DNA from: a bacterium OM1 bin76
GTDB lineage: Bacteria > Actinomycetota > Acidimicrobiia > Spongiisociales > ZC4RG35
NCBI GenBank assembly: GCA_002238785.1
Contig: MPNA01000023.1
Span: forward strand, 1-44,434
Reading direction: 5' to 3'
Length of the DNA: 44,434 nucleotides
Shown here: one piece after another, positions 1 through 8,990 of the stretch
Layout: each line of letters starts with the position of its first letter
Position numbering within the stretch: position 1 is the stretch's first letter
Position numbers and translations under genes: made by a program
Notes under the pieces: model-generated
Database searches by the model: none
What the model was told of the DNA's origin: nothing
What the model saw: the letters and a program-made list of their open reading frames with translations, nothing else

Positions 1-796
1 GACCCACCGCGAACCGCTTGGTCAGGTCGTCCAACACACCCGGTAGGGTGGCGGCGTCGTTGGTGTTCCCCGTGAACACGTGATGGGCTATGGGGATCCC
101 GTCGGTGGTGCACAACAAGCCGATCACGATCTGGGGCCTGTCCGAGCGATGATCCCGCGAATATCCGAACACCCTGGACGGGAACCCGTCGGAGGGTCGG
201 GTGGAACCCTCGAAATAGGTGGACGTCAGGTCATAGCACACCAGCCGAAGGTTCAGGTTGGTCAAATTGCACAACCGCCGGTACAGATGCTCCTCGGTCT
301 CTTCTTTGACGTCGGCGACGGCGTCCAGGGCCCGGTAGTACTGGTCCAACGACGGCGCCGACCACCCAGAAGGCATCACCACGTCATGTTCTGTCCATTC
401 GGGCAGACGACGCTTCGAACACGGGGCTACCAGCCGGTTCGCCACCATCGCCAACACTGCATGTTCCAAAACCTCGGCACGGCGTTCCGCGCCCACTTTT
501 GTGAAGAACCCCCCAAGACCCAGTTGTTTCCATACCGCCGCTGCCGCGGCTACCGCTCCCACCGCGGGTGCTCCCTCGGCGGCCAAGCTGTCAACGTCGA
601 CGCGTTCTTTGTGGAGGTGACGTTCCAACGCGGCGATGATCCGTCCCAACTGTCCGGTTTCGCGCAGAGCAGTGACTTCTCCCAGACGCAACAGGGTCCG
701 ATGGCCGATCTTCGACCCCTTGCGAACCGTTTCCACCAACGACAAGTACTCGTACACCTTGTCGCCCCTCCTACGCCGGGTCGTCTTAACGAACAT
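1..796 (-). CDS. IS1634-type transposase, C-terminal part cut by window edge
   Basis: The minus strand is open from an ATG at 794-796 to the window edge, 265 codons with no stop. The translation begins MFVKTTRRRRGDKVYEYLSL, continues through a region typical of IS1634-family transposases (about residues 30-190), and contains the YDLTSTYFEG block, which should carry the first catalytic Asp of the DDE/RNase H-like fold. It is followed by GLLCTTDGIPIAHHVFTGNT, the conserved block before the second Asp. The rest of the catalytic domain lies outside the window. The family catalyses cut-and-paste transposition in the cytoplasm. The visible part has no frameshift or stop, so the element may be intact. 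Terminal repeats could not be identified because only one end is visible. Confidence 0.85.
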   Translation of the reverse strand, partial: MFVKTTRRRRGDKVYEYLSLVETVRKGSKIGHRTLLRLGEVTALRETGQLGRIIAALERHLHKERVDVDSLAAEGAPAVGAVAAAAAVWKQLGLGGFFTKVGAERRAEVLEHAVLAMVANRLVAPCSKRRLPEWTEHDVVMPSGWSAPSLDQYYRALDAVADVKEETEEHLYRRLCNLTNLNLRLVCYDLTSTYFEGSTRPSDGFPSRVFGYSRDHRSDRPQIVIGLLCTTDGIPIAHHVFTGNTNDAATLPGVLDDLTKRFAVG

Positions 797-1141
797 ACCC
801 CACAATACTACCACCACACCCCCCACAACACCAACAAACTGTCGCCCCTACAATATCGTGCAGAAGCAGCCCCTCACAACACAAAACCCCAGGTCAACAC
901 ACTAATGGCCTCCCACCAAACCCCTTGACCCGCCAAACTCGGGTCTGACCGATCCCAGAGGGCGAAATATCAGGACAGCGTCGTACTCCGCTGAATAGGA
1001 TGCCTTGACTTTCGACCGGAAACCACAGACTGGTTACTAGCTACCAAAACCCAGCCGATCGGAAAAACCGATCATGTTCTGCAGGGTTGGTTTCATCCCG
1101 CTTGAGGTCGCCGCCCGCTCGGCGTACTGCCCGGCCGACTC
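797..1141. other. Intergenic region between IS transposase and sodC
   Basis: This stretch of about 345 bases has no convincing gene. Positions 800-910 are C/A-rich on the plus strand and unlike the surrounding composition, consistent with the non-coding end of the insertion sequence whose transposase starts at 796. The IS boundary probably lies in this stretch, but without the other end the terminal inverted repeat cannot be set. Confidence 0.4.
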
Positions 1142-1675
1142 TCAGTTCCGCTCTATTACCCCGCAGGCCACCCGGTCTCCGGCACCAGGTTCCGCACCGT
1201 AGGAGTCCGGTTTGTCGTGAATGATGATCGCCGAACCGTCGGAGTCAAACACAGATGTCTCGGCATCAGCCGCCAGGGTGACCTGGTCGGTGAAAACGTC
1301 GGCCCGTGCGGTACCGTCCGTCCCAGCGTAGATATTCGGAAGGTCGCCAGCATGTTTTCCTTCAGGATGCATGAAACCGTGACCGTCGTCTGTCGGAGCA
1401 AAGTGAGCGCCGGCGGCCGAGAAATCCGGCGTGCAGGCACCCACGGAATGGATGTGGAATCCGTGGGGTCCTGGGGTCAGGTCCCCGACATCGGCCGACA
1501 TCAACACTCCATTGGGTCCCTGCACCAAGGTAACCGTTCCCATCGGAAGGCCGTCTGGACTTGACATCGATGCCATCGCAGCAGCACCCACGTCCGATGG
1601 GCCATCGTCGCCACACGCTGCCAGCATCACCGAGATGAGCATTATTACTGCAATGAGTTTCCATTGTGATTTCAC
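1142..1675 (-). CDS. sodC: Cu/Zn superoxide dismutase, lipoprotein
   Basis: This 177-residue protein converts superoxide to hydrogen peroxide and oxygen outside the cytoplasm. Residues 1-21 form a lipoprotein signal with a lipobox ending LAAC, so Cys21 should be lipidated and the enzyme membrane-anchored. Metal ligands line up with the Cu/Zn family: His74 and His76 (GFHIHS), bridging His91, zinc ligands His99, His108 and Asp111, and copper ligand His153. Cys81 and Cys171 are placed for the conserved disulfide. The C-terminal signature GAGDRVACGVI is intact, so an active enzyme is expected. The gene stands alone, with about 320 bases to the next gene upstream. Confidence 0.93.
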   Translation of the reverse strand: MKSQWKLIAVIMLISVMLAACGDDGPSDVGAAAMASMSSPDGLPMGTVTLVQGPNGVLMSADVGDLTPGPHGFHIHSVGACTPDFSAAGAHFAPTDDGHGFMHPEGKHAGDLPNIYAGTDGTARADVFTDQVTLAADAETSVFDSDGSAIIIHDKPDSYGAEPGAGDRVACGVIERN

Positions 1676-1995
1676 TGACGCGCGATCTTAACAATGCTCA
1701 CAGGCGATCACAAAAGGCGGGTGTTGTGCTCGAACGGGTTGGTCCTCAGGCGCTACGAGACCTTCGCCCTATTCGCGACGACCTTCGTCCCTGTCGAACG
1801 CATCGCGAATCAGTCCTCAAAACGCGAGGGTCCCGCGACCTCCACCGGCACTTCGATCGTGTTCGGAGAGGCATGACCCCCTGGGTTGCTCGCGGCAAGT
1901 GCCGACCCGCAGGGCGGGAGTCGTCACCACGAAGTTAGACGCCTCGCTTCACCGCCAAGCCGGGAGCGTTTTTCGCGAGTTGGATCCCCAGCGAG
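1676..1995. other. Intergenic region between sodC and CoxL-like gene
   Basis: About 320 bases without a believable gene. Short open frames here show no recognisable protein pattern. It should hold the sodC promoter on the minus strand, but I see no strong -35/-10 pair or clear terminator. Confidence 0.4.
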
Positions 1996-4254
1996 TTAGC
2001 GGGATGCTTCCTGGATGGCATGCCAGACGCGGACGGGTGTGAGGGGCATGTCGAGGTGGGTGACCCCCAGGGGCCGTATCGCGTCGACGACCGCGTTCTG
2101 GATGGCGGCGGTGGCGCCGATGGTTCCCGCCTCTCCGATGCCCTTCACTCCCAGGGCGTTCTGGGTGGTGGGAGTCACGGTGTGCTCGATCTCGACCGAC
2201 GGCATGTTGGCGGCGGTCGGCACCAGGTAGGTGGTGAGGTTGGTGGTGAGAGGATTGGCGTCCTCGTCGTAGAGGACCTGCTCCAGCAGCGCCTGACCGG
2301 CGCCCTGCCCCACGCCGCCGTGCACCTGCCCGTCCACCAGGCGCTGGTTGAGGATCTTGCCGCAGTCGTCCACGGCGATGTGACGCAGGTACCGCACGTC
2401 ACCGGTCTCGGTGTCCACCTCCACCACCGCCAGGTGGGTTCCGAACGGAAAGGTGGCTTCGTCCTGGTCGAAGGAGAGTTGCGAGGCCAGTGCATCGCCG
2501 CTGACCCGGGCCAACTCTCCCCAGGTCATGCTGATGTCGGGAGATCCGGCCACCGACACCCGGCCGCCCTCGGAGACCACCACGTCCTCAACGGCGGCCT
2601 CCTGGAGGGTGGCGAACAGCTTGCGGCCCTTCTCCACCACGTCTTCGCCGGCGTGGAGGACCGCGGTTCCTCCCAGTTGCAGCGACCGGGATCCCATGGT
2701 CCCTCCTCCGCTGGCCACCCGGCCGGTGTCTCCCTGGATGTAGATGATCCGGTCCATGGGCACCTTGAGCACGTCGGAGGTGATCTGGGTCAATGAGGTC
2801 TCGTGTCCCTGGCCGTGAGAGGAGACGCCGGTGGCCACCTCTACCATGTCGTCTTCTCGGACCGTCACCGACCCCCACTCGGTCCTACCCTGGGGAGCGG
2901 TTATCTCCACGTAGGTGCTGAGCCCGATCCCCAGTCTCCACCGGTCACCCCGGGCGGCCCGCTCGGCCTGCTCCCGGCGCAGAGCCTGGTAATCGGCCAT
3001 CTGGAGGGCGCGGTCGAGCGCCCCGTCGTAGTCACCGGAGTCGTATAACTGGTCGGTGGGAGTGCGGTAGGGAAACTGATGCGGCTGGATGAAGTTGCGG
3101 CGCCGGATGTCGACCGGGTCCATGTCCAGTTCCTCGGCCAGCAGGTCCATGCACCTCTCCAGGTAGGAGGTGGCCTCCGGTCGGCCGGCTCCCCGGTAGG
3201 CGTTGATGGGGCAGGTGTTGGAGACCACCGACTGGTAGGAGAACTGCACCTTGGGGATGTGATAGGCGCCGTTGGCGACCATGATGGTGAACTCGGGAAG
3301 GTAGGCGCCGAAGTACACGTAACCGCCCGACTCGGCCACGGTGTGGACCGAGAGCCCGGTGAGAGTCCCGTCGCGGCGGGCGCCCAACTCCACGAATTGG
3401 TAGACGGCTCGGCCGTGGGGGAGAGTGAGCAGGTTCTCCTCGCGGGTCTCCTGCCAGCGCACCGGCCGGCCCAGGCGGTGGGCCGCGGCGGCGCACAGCA
3501 CCTGTTCGGGCACCGGGGCGATCTTTACGCCGAACCCCCCGCCCATGTCGGGGACCCTCACCCGCACCAGGTCCCGGTCGATGCCCAGGCAGCGGGAGAT
3601 GACGTTGCGGTGCACGAAGGCGTTCTGGGAACCCGTCCAGACATCCAGGCGGTCACCGTCGGGGACCGCCAGGCAATTGCTGTTCTCCAGGGGGATCCCG
3701 GCCACCCTCTGGTTGTAGAACTCGGCGCGGATCACCACCTCGGCGTCCGAGAGGGGATCTGCGGTGGCCTCGGCGGTGGTGTCCAGGGCGATGTTGGTTC
3801 CGATTTCGGGGAACAGCAGAGGGGCGTCGTCGGCCATGGCGTCGATGGGGCTGGTCACGGTGGGCAGCGGATCGATGTCCACCCACACTTGGCGTGCGGC
3901 GTCGGTGGCCTGCTTGTCGGTCTCGGCGATCACCACCGCCACGGCCTCTCCGGTGAACCGGACCCGGTCGTAGGCGGGGACCGCCTGTGTGAAACGGGGA
4001 TCGGCGCCCGGCGACCCTACCGACAGAGGTTTGAGGTTCAGATCCGAAGCCGTGAACACGGCCACCACTCCCGGTGAGCCGACGGCGTCTTCGATGTCGA
4101 TGTCGGTGATTATTCCGTGGGGTGTGTCGGAGCGCACCACCTTCATCCATAAAGCGTCCGGTCGGGTTATGTTGCCGACGTACCGGCCTCGTCCCGTGAT
4201 GAGACGGGGGTCCTCGACCCGCTTGACGGCCGCGCCGATGATTGAACTCTGCAT
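1996..4254 (-). CDS. Form II CoxL-like molybdenum hydroxylase large subunit
   Basis: This 752-residue protein belongs to the xanthine dehydrogenase / CO dehydrogenase large-subunit family, which binds a molybdopterin cofactor and hydroxylates carbonyl or heterocyclic carbons. The frame is open for 237 codons upstream, but homology begins at the ATG at 4252-4254 (MQSSIIGAAVKRVEDPRLIT), so that start is used. The active-site loop reads AYRGAGR (residues 352-358), the form II signature, not the AYRCSFR of proven aerobic CO dehydrogenases. The catalytic Glu is visible as Glu708 in GIGEAG. No [2Fe-2S] small subunit, FAD medium subunit or maturation gene is adjacent, so the substrate is unknown and the partners must be elsewhere. 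It is divergent from the sugar transporter operon. Confidence 0.88.
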   Translation of the reverse strand: MQSSIIGAAVKRVEDPRLITGRGRYVGNITRPDALWMKVVRSDTPHGIITDIDIEDAVGSPGVVAVFTASDLNLKPLSVGSPGADPRFTQAVPAYDRVRFTGEAVAVVIAETDKQATDAARQVWVDIDPLPTVTSPIDAMADDAPLLFPEIGTNIALDTTAEATADPLSDAEVVIRAEFYNQRVAGIPLENSNCLAVPDGDRLDVWTGSQNAFVHRNVISRCLGIDRDLVRVRVPDMGGGFGVKIAPVPEQVLCAAAAHRLGRPVRWQETREENLLTLPHGRAVYQFVELGARRDGTLTGLSVHTVAESGGYVYFGAYLPEFTIMVANGAYHIPKVQFSYQSVVSNTCPINAYRGAGRPEATSYLERCMDLLAEELDMDPVDIRRRNFIQPHQFPYRTPTDQLYDSGDYDGALDRALQMADYQALRREQAERAARGDRWRLGIGLSTYVEITAPQGRTEWGSVTVREDDMVEVATGVSSHGQGHETSLTQITSDVLKVPMDRIIYIQGDTGRVASGGGTMGSRSLQLGGTAVLHAGEDVVEKGRKLFATLQEAAVEDVVVSEGGRVSVAGSPDISMTWGELARVSGDALASQLSFDQDEATFPFGTHLAVVEVDTETGDVRYLRHIAVDDCGKILNQRLVDGQVHGGVGQGAGQALLEQVLYDEDANPLTTNLTTYLVPTAANMPSVEIEHTVTPTTQNALGVKGIGEAGTIGATAAIQNAVVDAIRPLGVTHLDMPLTPVRVWHAIQEASR

Positions 4255-4390
4255 GCCGGAAATAGTAGGTCTGCCGAAAGACCGCTCGATCCAAACGCGG
4301 CAGATCGGCTGGGTCGGTACGTCGTTTGCAAGAAGTTCAGGCCATGGCGGGTGTAGCCGGGGCTTGTGTTGTATCTTGTGAGGTTGTGTA

Positions 4391-4402
4391 CTTGTATACA
4401 GG
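4391..4402. promoter_or_regulatory. Near-palindromic operator candidate
   Basis: CTTGTATACAGG, with a perfect TGTATACA core at 4393-4400, lies in the 253-base region between the divergent CoxL-like gene and the sugar transporter operon. It resembles the TTGTATACAA type of half-site pair bound by some GntR-family regulators, with one arm imperfect. It sits in an AT-richer patch about 110 bases before the binding-protein start, where a promoter would be expected. No regulator gene is adjacent. Assignment is by resemblance only. Confidence 0.3.
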
Positions 4403-4507
4403 TATAGGGATTTCTCGATTCGAGCGGTCGGCCAGGCCCGCGGAGTCCATCTTCGGCAAAGGCATGGCGCCAGGACGGGAAGTTCGAAGTGAAAGGAGAA
4501 TCTGCGA

Positions 4508-5953
4508 ATGAGACCAGACCTAAGACGGCAAATGCCGATCGTTGTGAGTCGAAGAAGGTTCCTGCAACTTCTGGGAATGAGCGGAGCGGCGGTATTCCTG
4601 GGTTCCTGCGGCGGCGAGGAGGAAGTAGTCCAGACCACCGCTGCCAGCGCCTCTCCAACGACTGCAGCGCCCACCACGGCGGCGCCCATCGACATCGACT
4701 TCTGGCTGCCGGGCGGCTCCGATCCGTTCTGCCAGGGGTTTGTCACCGTGGCCGACGCCTTCTCTGCTTCAGGGTCGGGCATAAACGTCACCGAGGTCCT
4801 GTGCGGGGTGGCCGACGACGAGGACTTCAACGAACGACTGCTGGCCAACCTGGCTGCGGGCACCCCGCCCGACGCGGTCATCATCTGGGATCCCCCGGTG
4901 GTGATGGCGTCGCTGGGCGCCTTGGAGCCGCTTGACGACCTGATGGCGGCCTCGGTGAACTCCAAGGTGGAGAACTGGCCGGAGGGCGTGCTGGCCTCCT
5001 GCCGGTGGGACGGTCAGATTTTCGGACTGCCCGCCACAGCCAGTTCCTACGCCATCTTCTACAATCAGGAATTGCTGGAGAGCAAGGGCATCCCAAGCGG
5101 CCGGGACGACTTCCCCACCACCTGGGACGACCTCAAGGCCCTGTCGGCCGAGTTCGTCCAGTGGGACGGCGACACCCTGGTCTCGGCGGGCATGATCCCG
5201 CCCTACGACGCCGTGGAGGCAGCCATCTGGTCGGCCACCAACGGCGGGACCCTGTATGACGCCGAATCCAAGCAGGTGCGACTCGACTCCGATGAGAACA
5301 TCGAGATGCTGGACTTCGGTCTGCAGTGGCTGAACGAGCAGTACAAGGGCGACTGGGTGGCCATGGATGCCTCCGGCAACTACCTGGGCGCCGGATACGT
5401 GGACGAACTGGGACGCCCGCCGGGGTTCCAGGGCGGGGACCAACTGGCCGTTGTCAACGGCTTCTGGCTGGCTGCGGACATGTACGGCTCCGAGTTCGCC
5501 GGATGGGAGCGTTGGAACGTGGCCGGGTTCCCCGTGGGACCAAGCGGCACGTCCACGGCCTCGGGCTTCTGGCCCAACTGGTGCGCCATTCCCAAGGGGG
5601 CGCCCAATCCGGAGGCCTCCTTCGCGTGGCTCGACTACCTGGTGGTCGACGGGATGAGCACCTGGTTCTCGCAGGTGCCCGACATCCCCACCAACCGCCT
5701 GGCTCCCGATGACCTGTTCCCGCAGTCGGTCGCCGACCAGCGAGGCGACGAGTTCGCCACCGACATGACGCAGTTCTTCACAGGGCAACTGGAAGTGGCG
5801 GCGCCCATGTGGACCTGTCCCGTCCAGAACTTCCTCCATGACCAGCTCTACACGGCGATCAGTTCGGTGATGCTCAAGGAGGCAACTCCCAAGGAGGCCT
5901 TGACACTGGCACAGGAGGCCACCCAGGCGGAGCTCGACTCTCTCTTGAGCTGA
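4508..5953 (+). CDS. ABC carbohydrate transporter, substrate-binding lipoprotein
   Basis: This 481-residue extracytoplasmic solute-binding protein (family 1, sugar type) captures the substrate for the two permeases encoded just downstream. The N terminus carries a twin-arginine-like motif SRRRFL (residues 14-19), a hydrophobic stretch and an LGSC lipobox with Cys34, followed by a Thr/Ala-rich linker. This indicates Tat export and lipid anchoring. The mature part has the usual two-lobe features, such as NERLLANLAAGTPPDAVIIW. An AAGGAG ribosome-binding site sits 9-10 bases before the ATG. It heads an operon with permeases, an oxidoreductase and a ROK protein. No ATPase subunit is encoded in the operon, so a shared MsmK/UgpC-type ATPase encoded elsewhere is inferred. 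Confidence 0.9.
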   Translation: MRPDLRRQMPIVVSRRRFLQLLGMSGAAVFLGSCGGEEEVVQTTAASASPTTAAPTTAAPIDIDFWLPGGSDPFCQGFVTVADAFSASGSGINVTEVLCGVADDEDFNERLLANLAAGTPPDAVIIWDPPVVMASLGALEPLDDLMAASVNSKVENWPEGVLASCRWDGQIFGLPATASSYAIFYNQELLESKGIPSGRDDFPTTWDDLKALSAEFVQWDGDTLVSAGMIPPYDAVEAAIWSATNGGTLYDAESKQVRLDSDENIEMLDFGLQWLNEQYKGDWVAMDASGNYLGAGYVDELGRPPGFQGGDQLAVVNGFWLAADMYGSEFAGWERWNVAGFPVGPSGTSTASGFWPNWCAIPKGAPNPEASFAWLDYLVVDGMSTWFSQVPDIPTNRLAPDDLFPQSVADQRGDEFATDMTQFFTGQLEVAAPMWTCPVQNFLHDQLYTAISSVMLKEATPKEALTLAQEATQAELDSLLS

Positions 5954-5971
5954 TCCCCTCGGTCCCCTCTG

Positions 5972-6880
5972 ATGGCTAGGTTGCGGCGGCTTCGGTCTAG
6001 ACCGCTGGGCCGGCGAGAGGCGCTGGCAGGATTCCTGTTCGTGTCTCCCTGGCTTCTGGCTCTGGTGGTGTTCCACCTCTATCCGATAGTCGCCGCCACC
6101 TACCTGTCGCTGTCCGAATACAGCGTCTTCACGCCTCCCGAATTCATCGGGTTCGACAACTATGCGAAGCTGTGGGACGATCCCACGGTGTGGAGGGCCG
6201 CCGGTAACAGCCTCTTCTACGCGCTGCTCTCGGTGCCCATCGGGCTGGTGGTGGCGCTGATCCTGGCGCTGCTGCTCAACCGGCCGGTGCGGGGCATCGG
6301 CATTCACCGGACCCTCTTCTACATGCCGGCGGTGGTTCCCCCCGTGGCGGGCACCATCGTGTTCCTGTTGCTCCTAGAGCCCCGCGCCGGGCCGCTCAAC
6401 ACCGCCATAGAGACGGTGGGCCTCGACGGACCGGCCTGGTTCCAGGATCCCGCCTGGGCAAAATGGGGGCTGATCATTCTGAGCCTGTGGGGGGTGGGCG
6501 CCGCCACGCTGATCTTTTTGGCGGGCCTGCAGGAGATACCGGAGTCACTGCTGGAGGCGGCCTCGATGGACGGCGCCGGACCGTGGCGGAGGTTCTCCAA
6601 CGTCACCCTGCCGCTGCTCACCCCGGTGATCCTCTTCAACCTGGTGATCGGGGTGATCTACTCCTTCCAGGTCTTCGACGCCGCCATGATCGTGGGAGGC
6701 ACCTCGGGAGTGCCCGGAGGATCGACGCTGATGTACATGGTCCACATCTACCGCACCGCCTTCGGCTACTTCGACATGGGCTACGCCTCGGCACAGGCCA
6801 TGGTGCTGTTCCTGGTCATCGTGGCGGTGACCGGCGCCATATTCGGGACCACCCGCCGCTGGGTGTACGAGGGAGTGTGA
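5972..6880 (+). CDS. ABC sugar transporter permease, UgpA/LacF type
   Basis: This 302-residue inner-membrane permease belongs to the binding-protein-dependent sugar transporter family. An N-terminal membrane segment follows a basic leader (residues about 18-40), and roughly six helices are visible. The cytoplasmic EAA loop, which contacts the ATPase, is seen near residue 195 as EAASMDGAGPWRRF followed by LPLLTP. It lies 18 bases after the binding-protein gene and 7 bases before the second permease, so the three are co-transcribed. It forms a heterodimer with the next gene product. No clear Shine-Dalgarno sequence precedes the ATG, so translation may depend on the upstream gene. Confidence 0.9.
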   Translation: MARLRRLRSRPLGRREALAGFLFVSPWLLALVVFHLYPIVAATYLSLSEYSVFTPPEFIGFDNYAKLWDDPTVWRAAGNSLFYALLSVPIGLVVALILALLLNRPVRGIGIHRTLFYMPAVVPPVAGTIVFLLLLEPRAGPLNTAIETVGLDGPAWFQDPAWAKWGLIILSLWGVGAATLIFLAGLQEIPESLLEAASMDGAGPWRRFSNVTLPLLTPVILFNLVIGVIYSFQVFDAAMIVGGTSGVPGGSTLMYMVHIYRTAFGYFDMGYASAQAMVLFLVIVAVTGAIFGTTRRWVYEGV

Positions 6881-6887
6881 GGGGCCG

Positions 6888-7793
6888 ATGAGACTCCTCC
6901 GTCCCGGCGCGGTCACCCAGGCCGAGCGCACCGACGAGCCCCGGCAGGGCTTCTACGCCGGCCGGATGGGGTTCTTTCGCCAGACGGCCTGGCACATCAT
7001 CCTGGGCGGCCTCTCGGTGTGCTTCGCGCTGCCGCTGCTGTGGATGCTCAGTTCGGCTCTCAAGGAGAACCAGGAGATCTTCAGGATCCCCGTCCAGTGG
7101 TTCCCGGAGACCTTCTTGTGGGGGAATTTCATCGAGGTGCTCAACTATCCGGGGTATCCCTTCTTCCTGTTCTTCAGAAACAGCATGTTCTATGCGGGGA
7201 TGGTGACGGTGGGAACGGTGCTGTCCTGCTCTCTGGTGGGGTACGGGTTCGCCCGCCTGCGCTTTCCCGGACGCGGGTTTCTTTTCAGCCTCACCCTGGC
7301 CACCATGATGGTCCCCTACATCGTCACCTTCATACCCACCTTCCTGCTCTTCAAGAACCTGGGAGTGCTGGGCACTTACATACCGCTAATCGCTCCGGCG
7401 TTCTTCGCCGAGGCGTTCTTCATCTTCATGATGCGCCAGTTCTTCCGCGGGGTGCCCCGGGAACTGGACGACGCGGCGCGGGTGGACGGCGCCGGTGAGT
7501 TTCGCATCTTCTGGCAGATTATGCTTCCGCTGGTCAAGCCGGCGCTGGTGGTGATGGCGGTGTTCACCTTCGTGTGGACCTGGCACGACTTCTTCCGCCC
7601 GCTGATCTACCTCAACGATCCCGACCAGTTCCCCCTGTCGCTGGGCCTGTTCTCTTTCCGGGGGCGGCGGCTCACCGAGTGGCACCTCATGATGGCGGCG
7701 GCGACCCTGATGACGGCGCCGCTGGTGATCCTGTTCGCGGTGGCTCAGAAGTACTTCGTGCGGGGGATGAGGATGTTCGGCATCAAAGGATGA
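6888..7793 (+). CDS. ABC sugar transporter permease, UgpE/MalG type
   Basis: This 301-residue partner permease has six predicted membrane helices and the EAA loop near residue 193 (DDAARVDGAGEFRIFW, then LPLVKP). It belongs to the MalG/UgpE half of the carbohydrate permease family and ends with the typical KYFVRGMRMFGIKG tail. The start is an ATG 7 bases after the stop of the first permease, with GAGGGG immediately upstream. Together with the preceding two genes it makes a full importer apart from the ATPase. Confidence 0.9.
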   Translation: MRLLRPGAVTQAERTDEPRQGFYAGRMGFFRQTAWHIILGGLSVCFALPLLWMLSSALKENQEIFRIPVQWFPETFLWGNFIEVLNYPGYPFFLFFRNSMFYAGMVTVGTVLSCSLVGYGFARLRFPGRGFLFSLTLATMMVPYIVTFIPTFLLFKNLGVLGTYIPLIAPAFFAEAFFIFMMRQFFRGVPRELDDAARVDGAGEFRIFWQIMLPLVKPALVVMAVFTFVWTWHDFFRPLIYLNDPDQFPLSLGLFSFRGRRLTEWHLMMAAATLMTAPLVILFAVAQKYFVRGMRMFGIKG

Positions 7794-7817
7794 CGTACCC
7801 GGAGAAAAGGAGTACCG

Positions 7818-8960
7818 ATGGCTGACGAAATGCGGGTGGGAGTGATCGGCTTGGGGAGCGTGTTCGAACCCTACGCGGAGTCGCTGCGCCGTCTGCGGTT
7901 GGGGGGCCGGATCCGGGTGGTGAGCACCTGCGACATCAACCCCGACCGCGCCGACGCCGGAGAGCGGCTTCTCTCCGAACCGGTGCCGTTCTGTACCGAC
8001 TACTCGGAAGTGATCGGCGATCCGCAGGTGGACACCGTGGTGATCCTCACCTCCATGCCCCATCACGGTCGGATCACGCTGGAGGCGCTTGAAGCCGGAA
8101 AGCATGTGCTGGTGGAAAAGCCCATGTCGGTGGAGTTGGCCGGCGCCGAAGCCATCCTGGAGGAGGCCGAGCGCCGCGACTCGGTGCTGATGTGCGCGCC
8201 CGGGGTGGTGCTGAGCCCCACCTTCCAGGCGATCTGGAAGAGGGTGATCCACCGGGGTGAGATCGGGAGGGTGCATCTGGCCAGGGGAAGGTACGGGTGG
8301 TCGGGACCCGACTGGGGACAGTGGTTCTACCGCCCGGGGGGAGGACCGGTGTTCGACCTGGCCGTCTACAACATCACCGCTCTCACCGGATGGCTGGGCC
8401 CGGTCCGGCGGGTCACCGCCCTGGCGGGGATAGCTAACCCGCGCCGGGTGGTGGACGGCGAGGAGATCGACGTGCAGGTCTACGACAACTACCAGATGCT
8501 GCTGGACTTCGGATCGGCCACCTTCGCGGCGGTCACCACCGGGTTCACCATGCAGCGCTACCGGTCGCCGGCGCTGGAACTGTACGGCAGCGAGGGGACC
8601 ATCCAGATGCTGGGAGACGACTGGGCGCCGGAGGGATACGAGATGTGGACCAACCAACAGGGCGCCTGGGCGATCTATGAGGAGATCGATCCCCGATGGG
8701 ACTGGACCGGAGCCTTGGAGCACCTGGTGGACGTGGTGGACGGCGCCACCCAACTGATCCTGCCCCGTCATGCATTCCATGTGCTGGAGATCATGTTGGC
8801 CGCCGACCGGGCGGCTGCCACCGGAAGGACCCAGGACCTGCACAGCACCTTCGATCCGTTGCCGCTGCAGCCCGACTCGATCTACCTGGCGGGCACCGCA
8901 CCGGTCCACGACCGCCGCATCATCCGCACCGAGGAGCACCTGCGGGACGGGGAGGGCTAA
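7818..8960 (+). CDS. Gfo/Idh/MocA-family oxidoreductase
   Basis: This 380-residue NAD(P)-dependent dehydrogenase probably acts on a sugar or cyclitol imported by the upstream transporter. Residues 6-20 form the Rossmann nucleotide-binding turn (VGVIGLGSVFEPYAESL). The conserved EKP motif is at about residues 99-102 (VLVEKPMS), its Lys being the family catalytic residue. The C-terminal half has the usual substrate-binding sheet. An AAGGAG sits 6 bases before the ATG. Substrate cannot be read from the sequence. Its place between the permeases and a ROK protein supports a dedicated sugar catabolic operon. Confidence 0.88.
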   Translation: MADEMRVGVIGLGSVFEPYAESLRRLRLGGRIRVVSTCDINPDRADAGERLLSEPVPFCTDYSEVIGDPQVDTVVILTSMPHHGRITLEALEAGKHVLVEKPMSVELAGAEAILEEAERRDSVLMCAPGVVLSPTFQAIWKRVIHRGEIGRVHLARGRYGWSGPDWGQWFYRPGGGPVFDLAVYNITALTGWLGPVRRVTALAGIANPRRVVDGEEIDVQVYDNYQMLLDFGSATFAAVTTGFTMQRYRSPALELYGSEGTIQMLGDDWAPEGYEMWTNQQGAWAIYEEIDPRWDWTGALEHLVDVVDGATQLILPRHAFHVLEIMLAADRAAATGRTQDLHSTFDPLPLQPDSIYLAGTAPVHDRRIIRTEEHLRDGEG

Positions 8961-8990
8961 GCCATCGCCTCGGGTCGCAAAGCAGTCGCG

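Noticed and set aside
1666-1938. Small plus-strand open frames between sodC and the CoxL-like gene
   Set aside because: Arg-rich translations without family resemblance, no ribosome-binding site, and partly overlapping the sodC start.
4255-4965. N-terminal extension of the CoxL-like protein to 989 residues
   Set aside because: The extra 237 codons have no family similarity, are low-complexity and overlap the divergent binding-protein gene; homology begins at the ATG at 4254.
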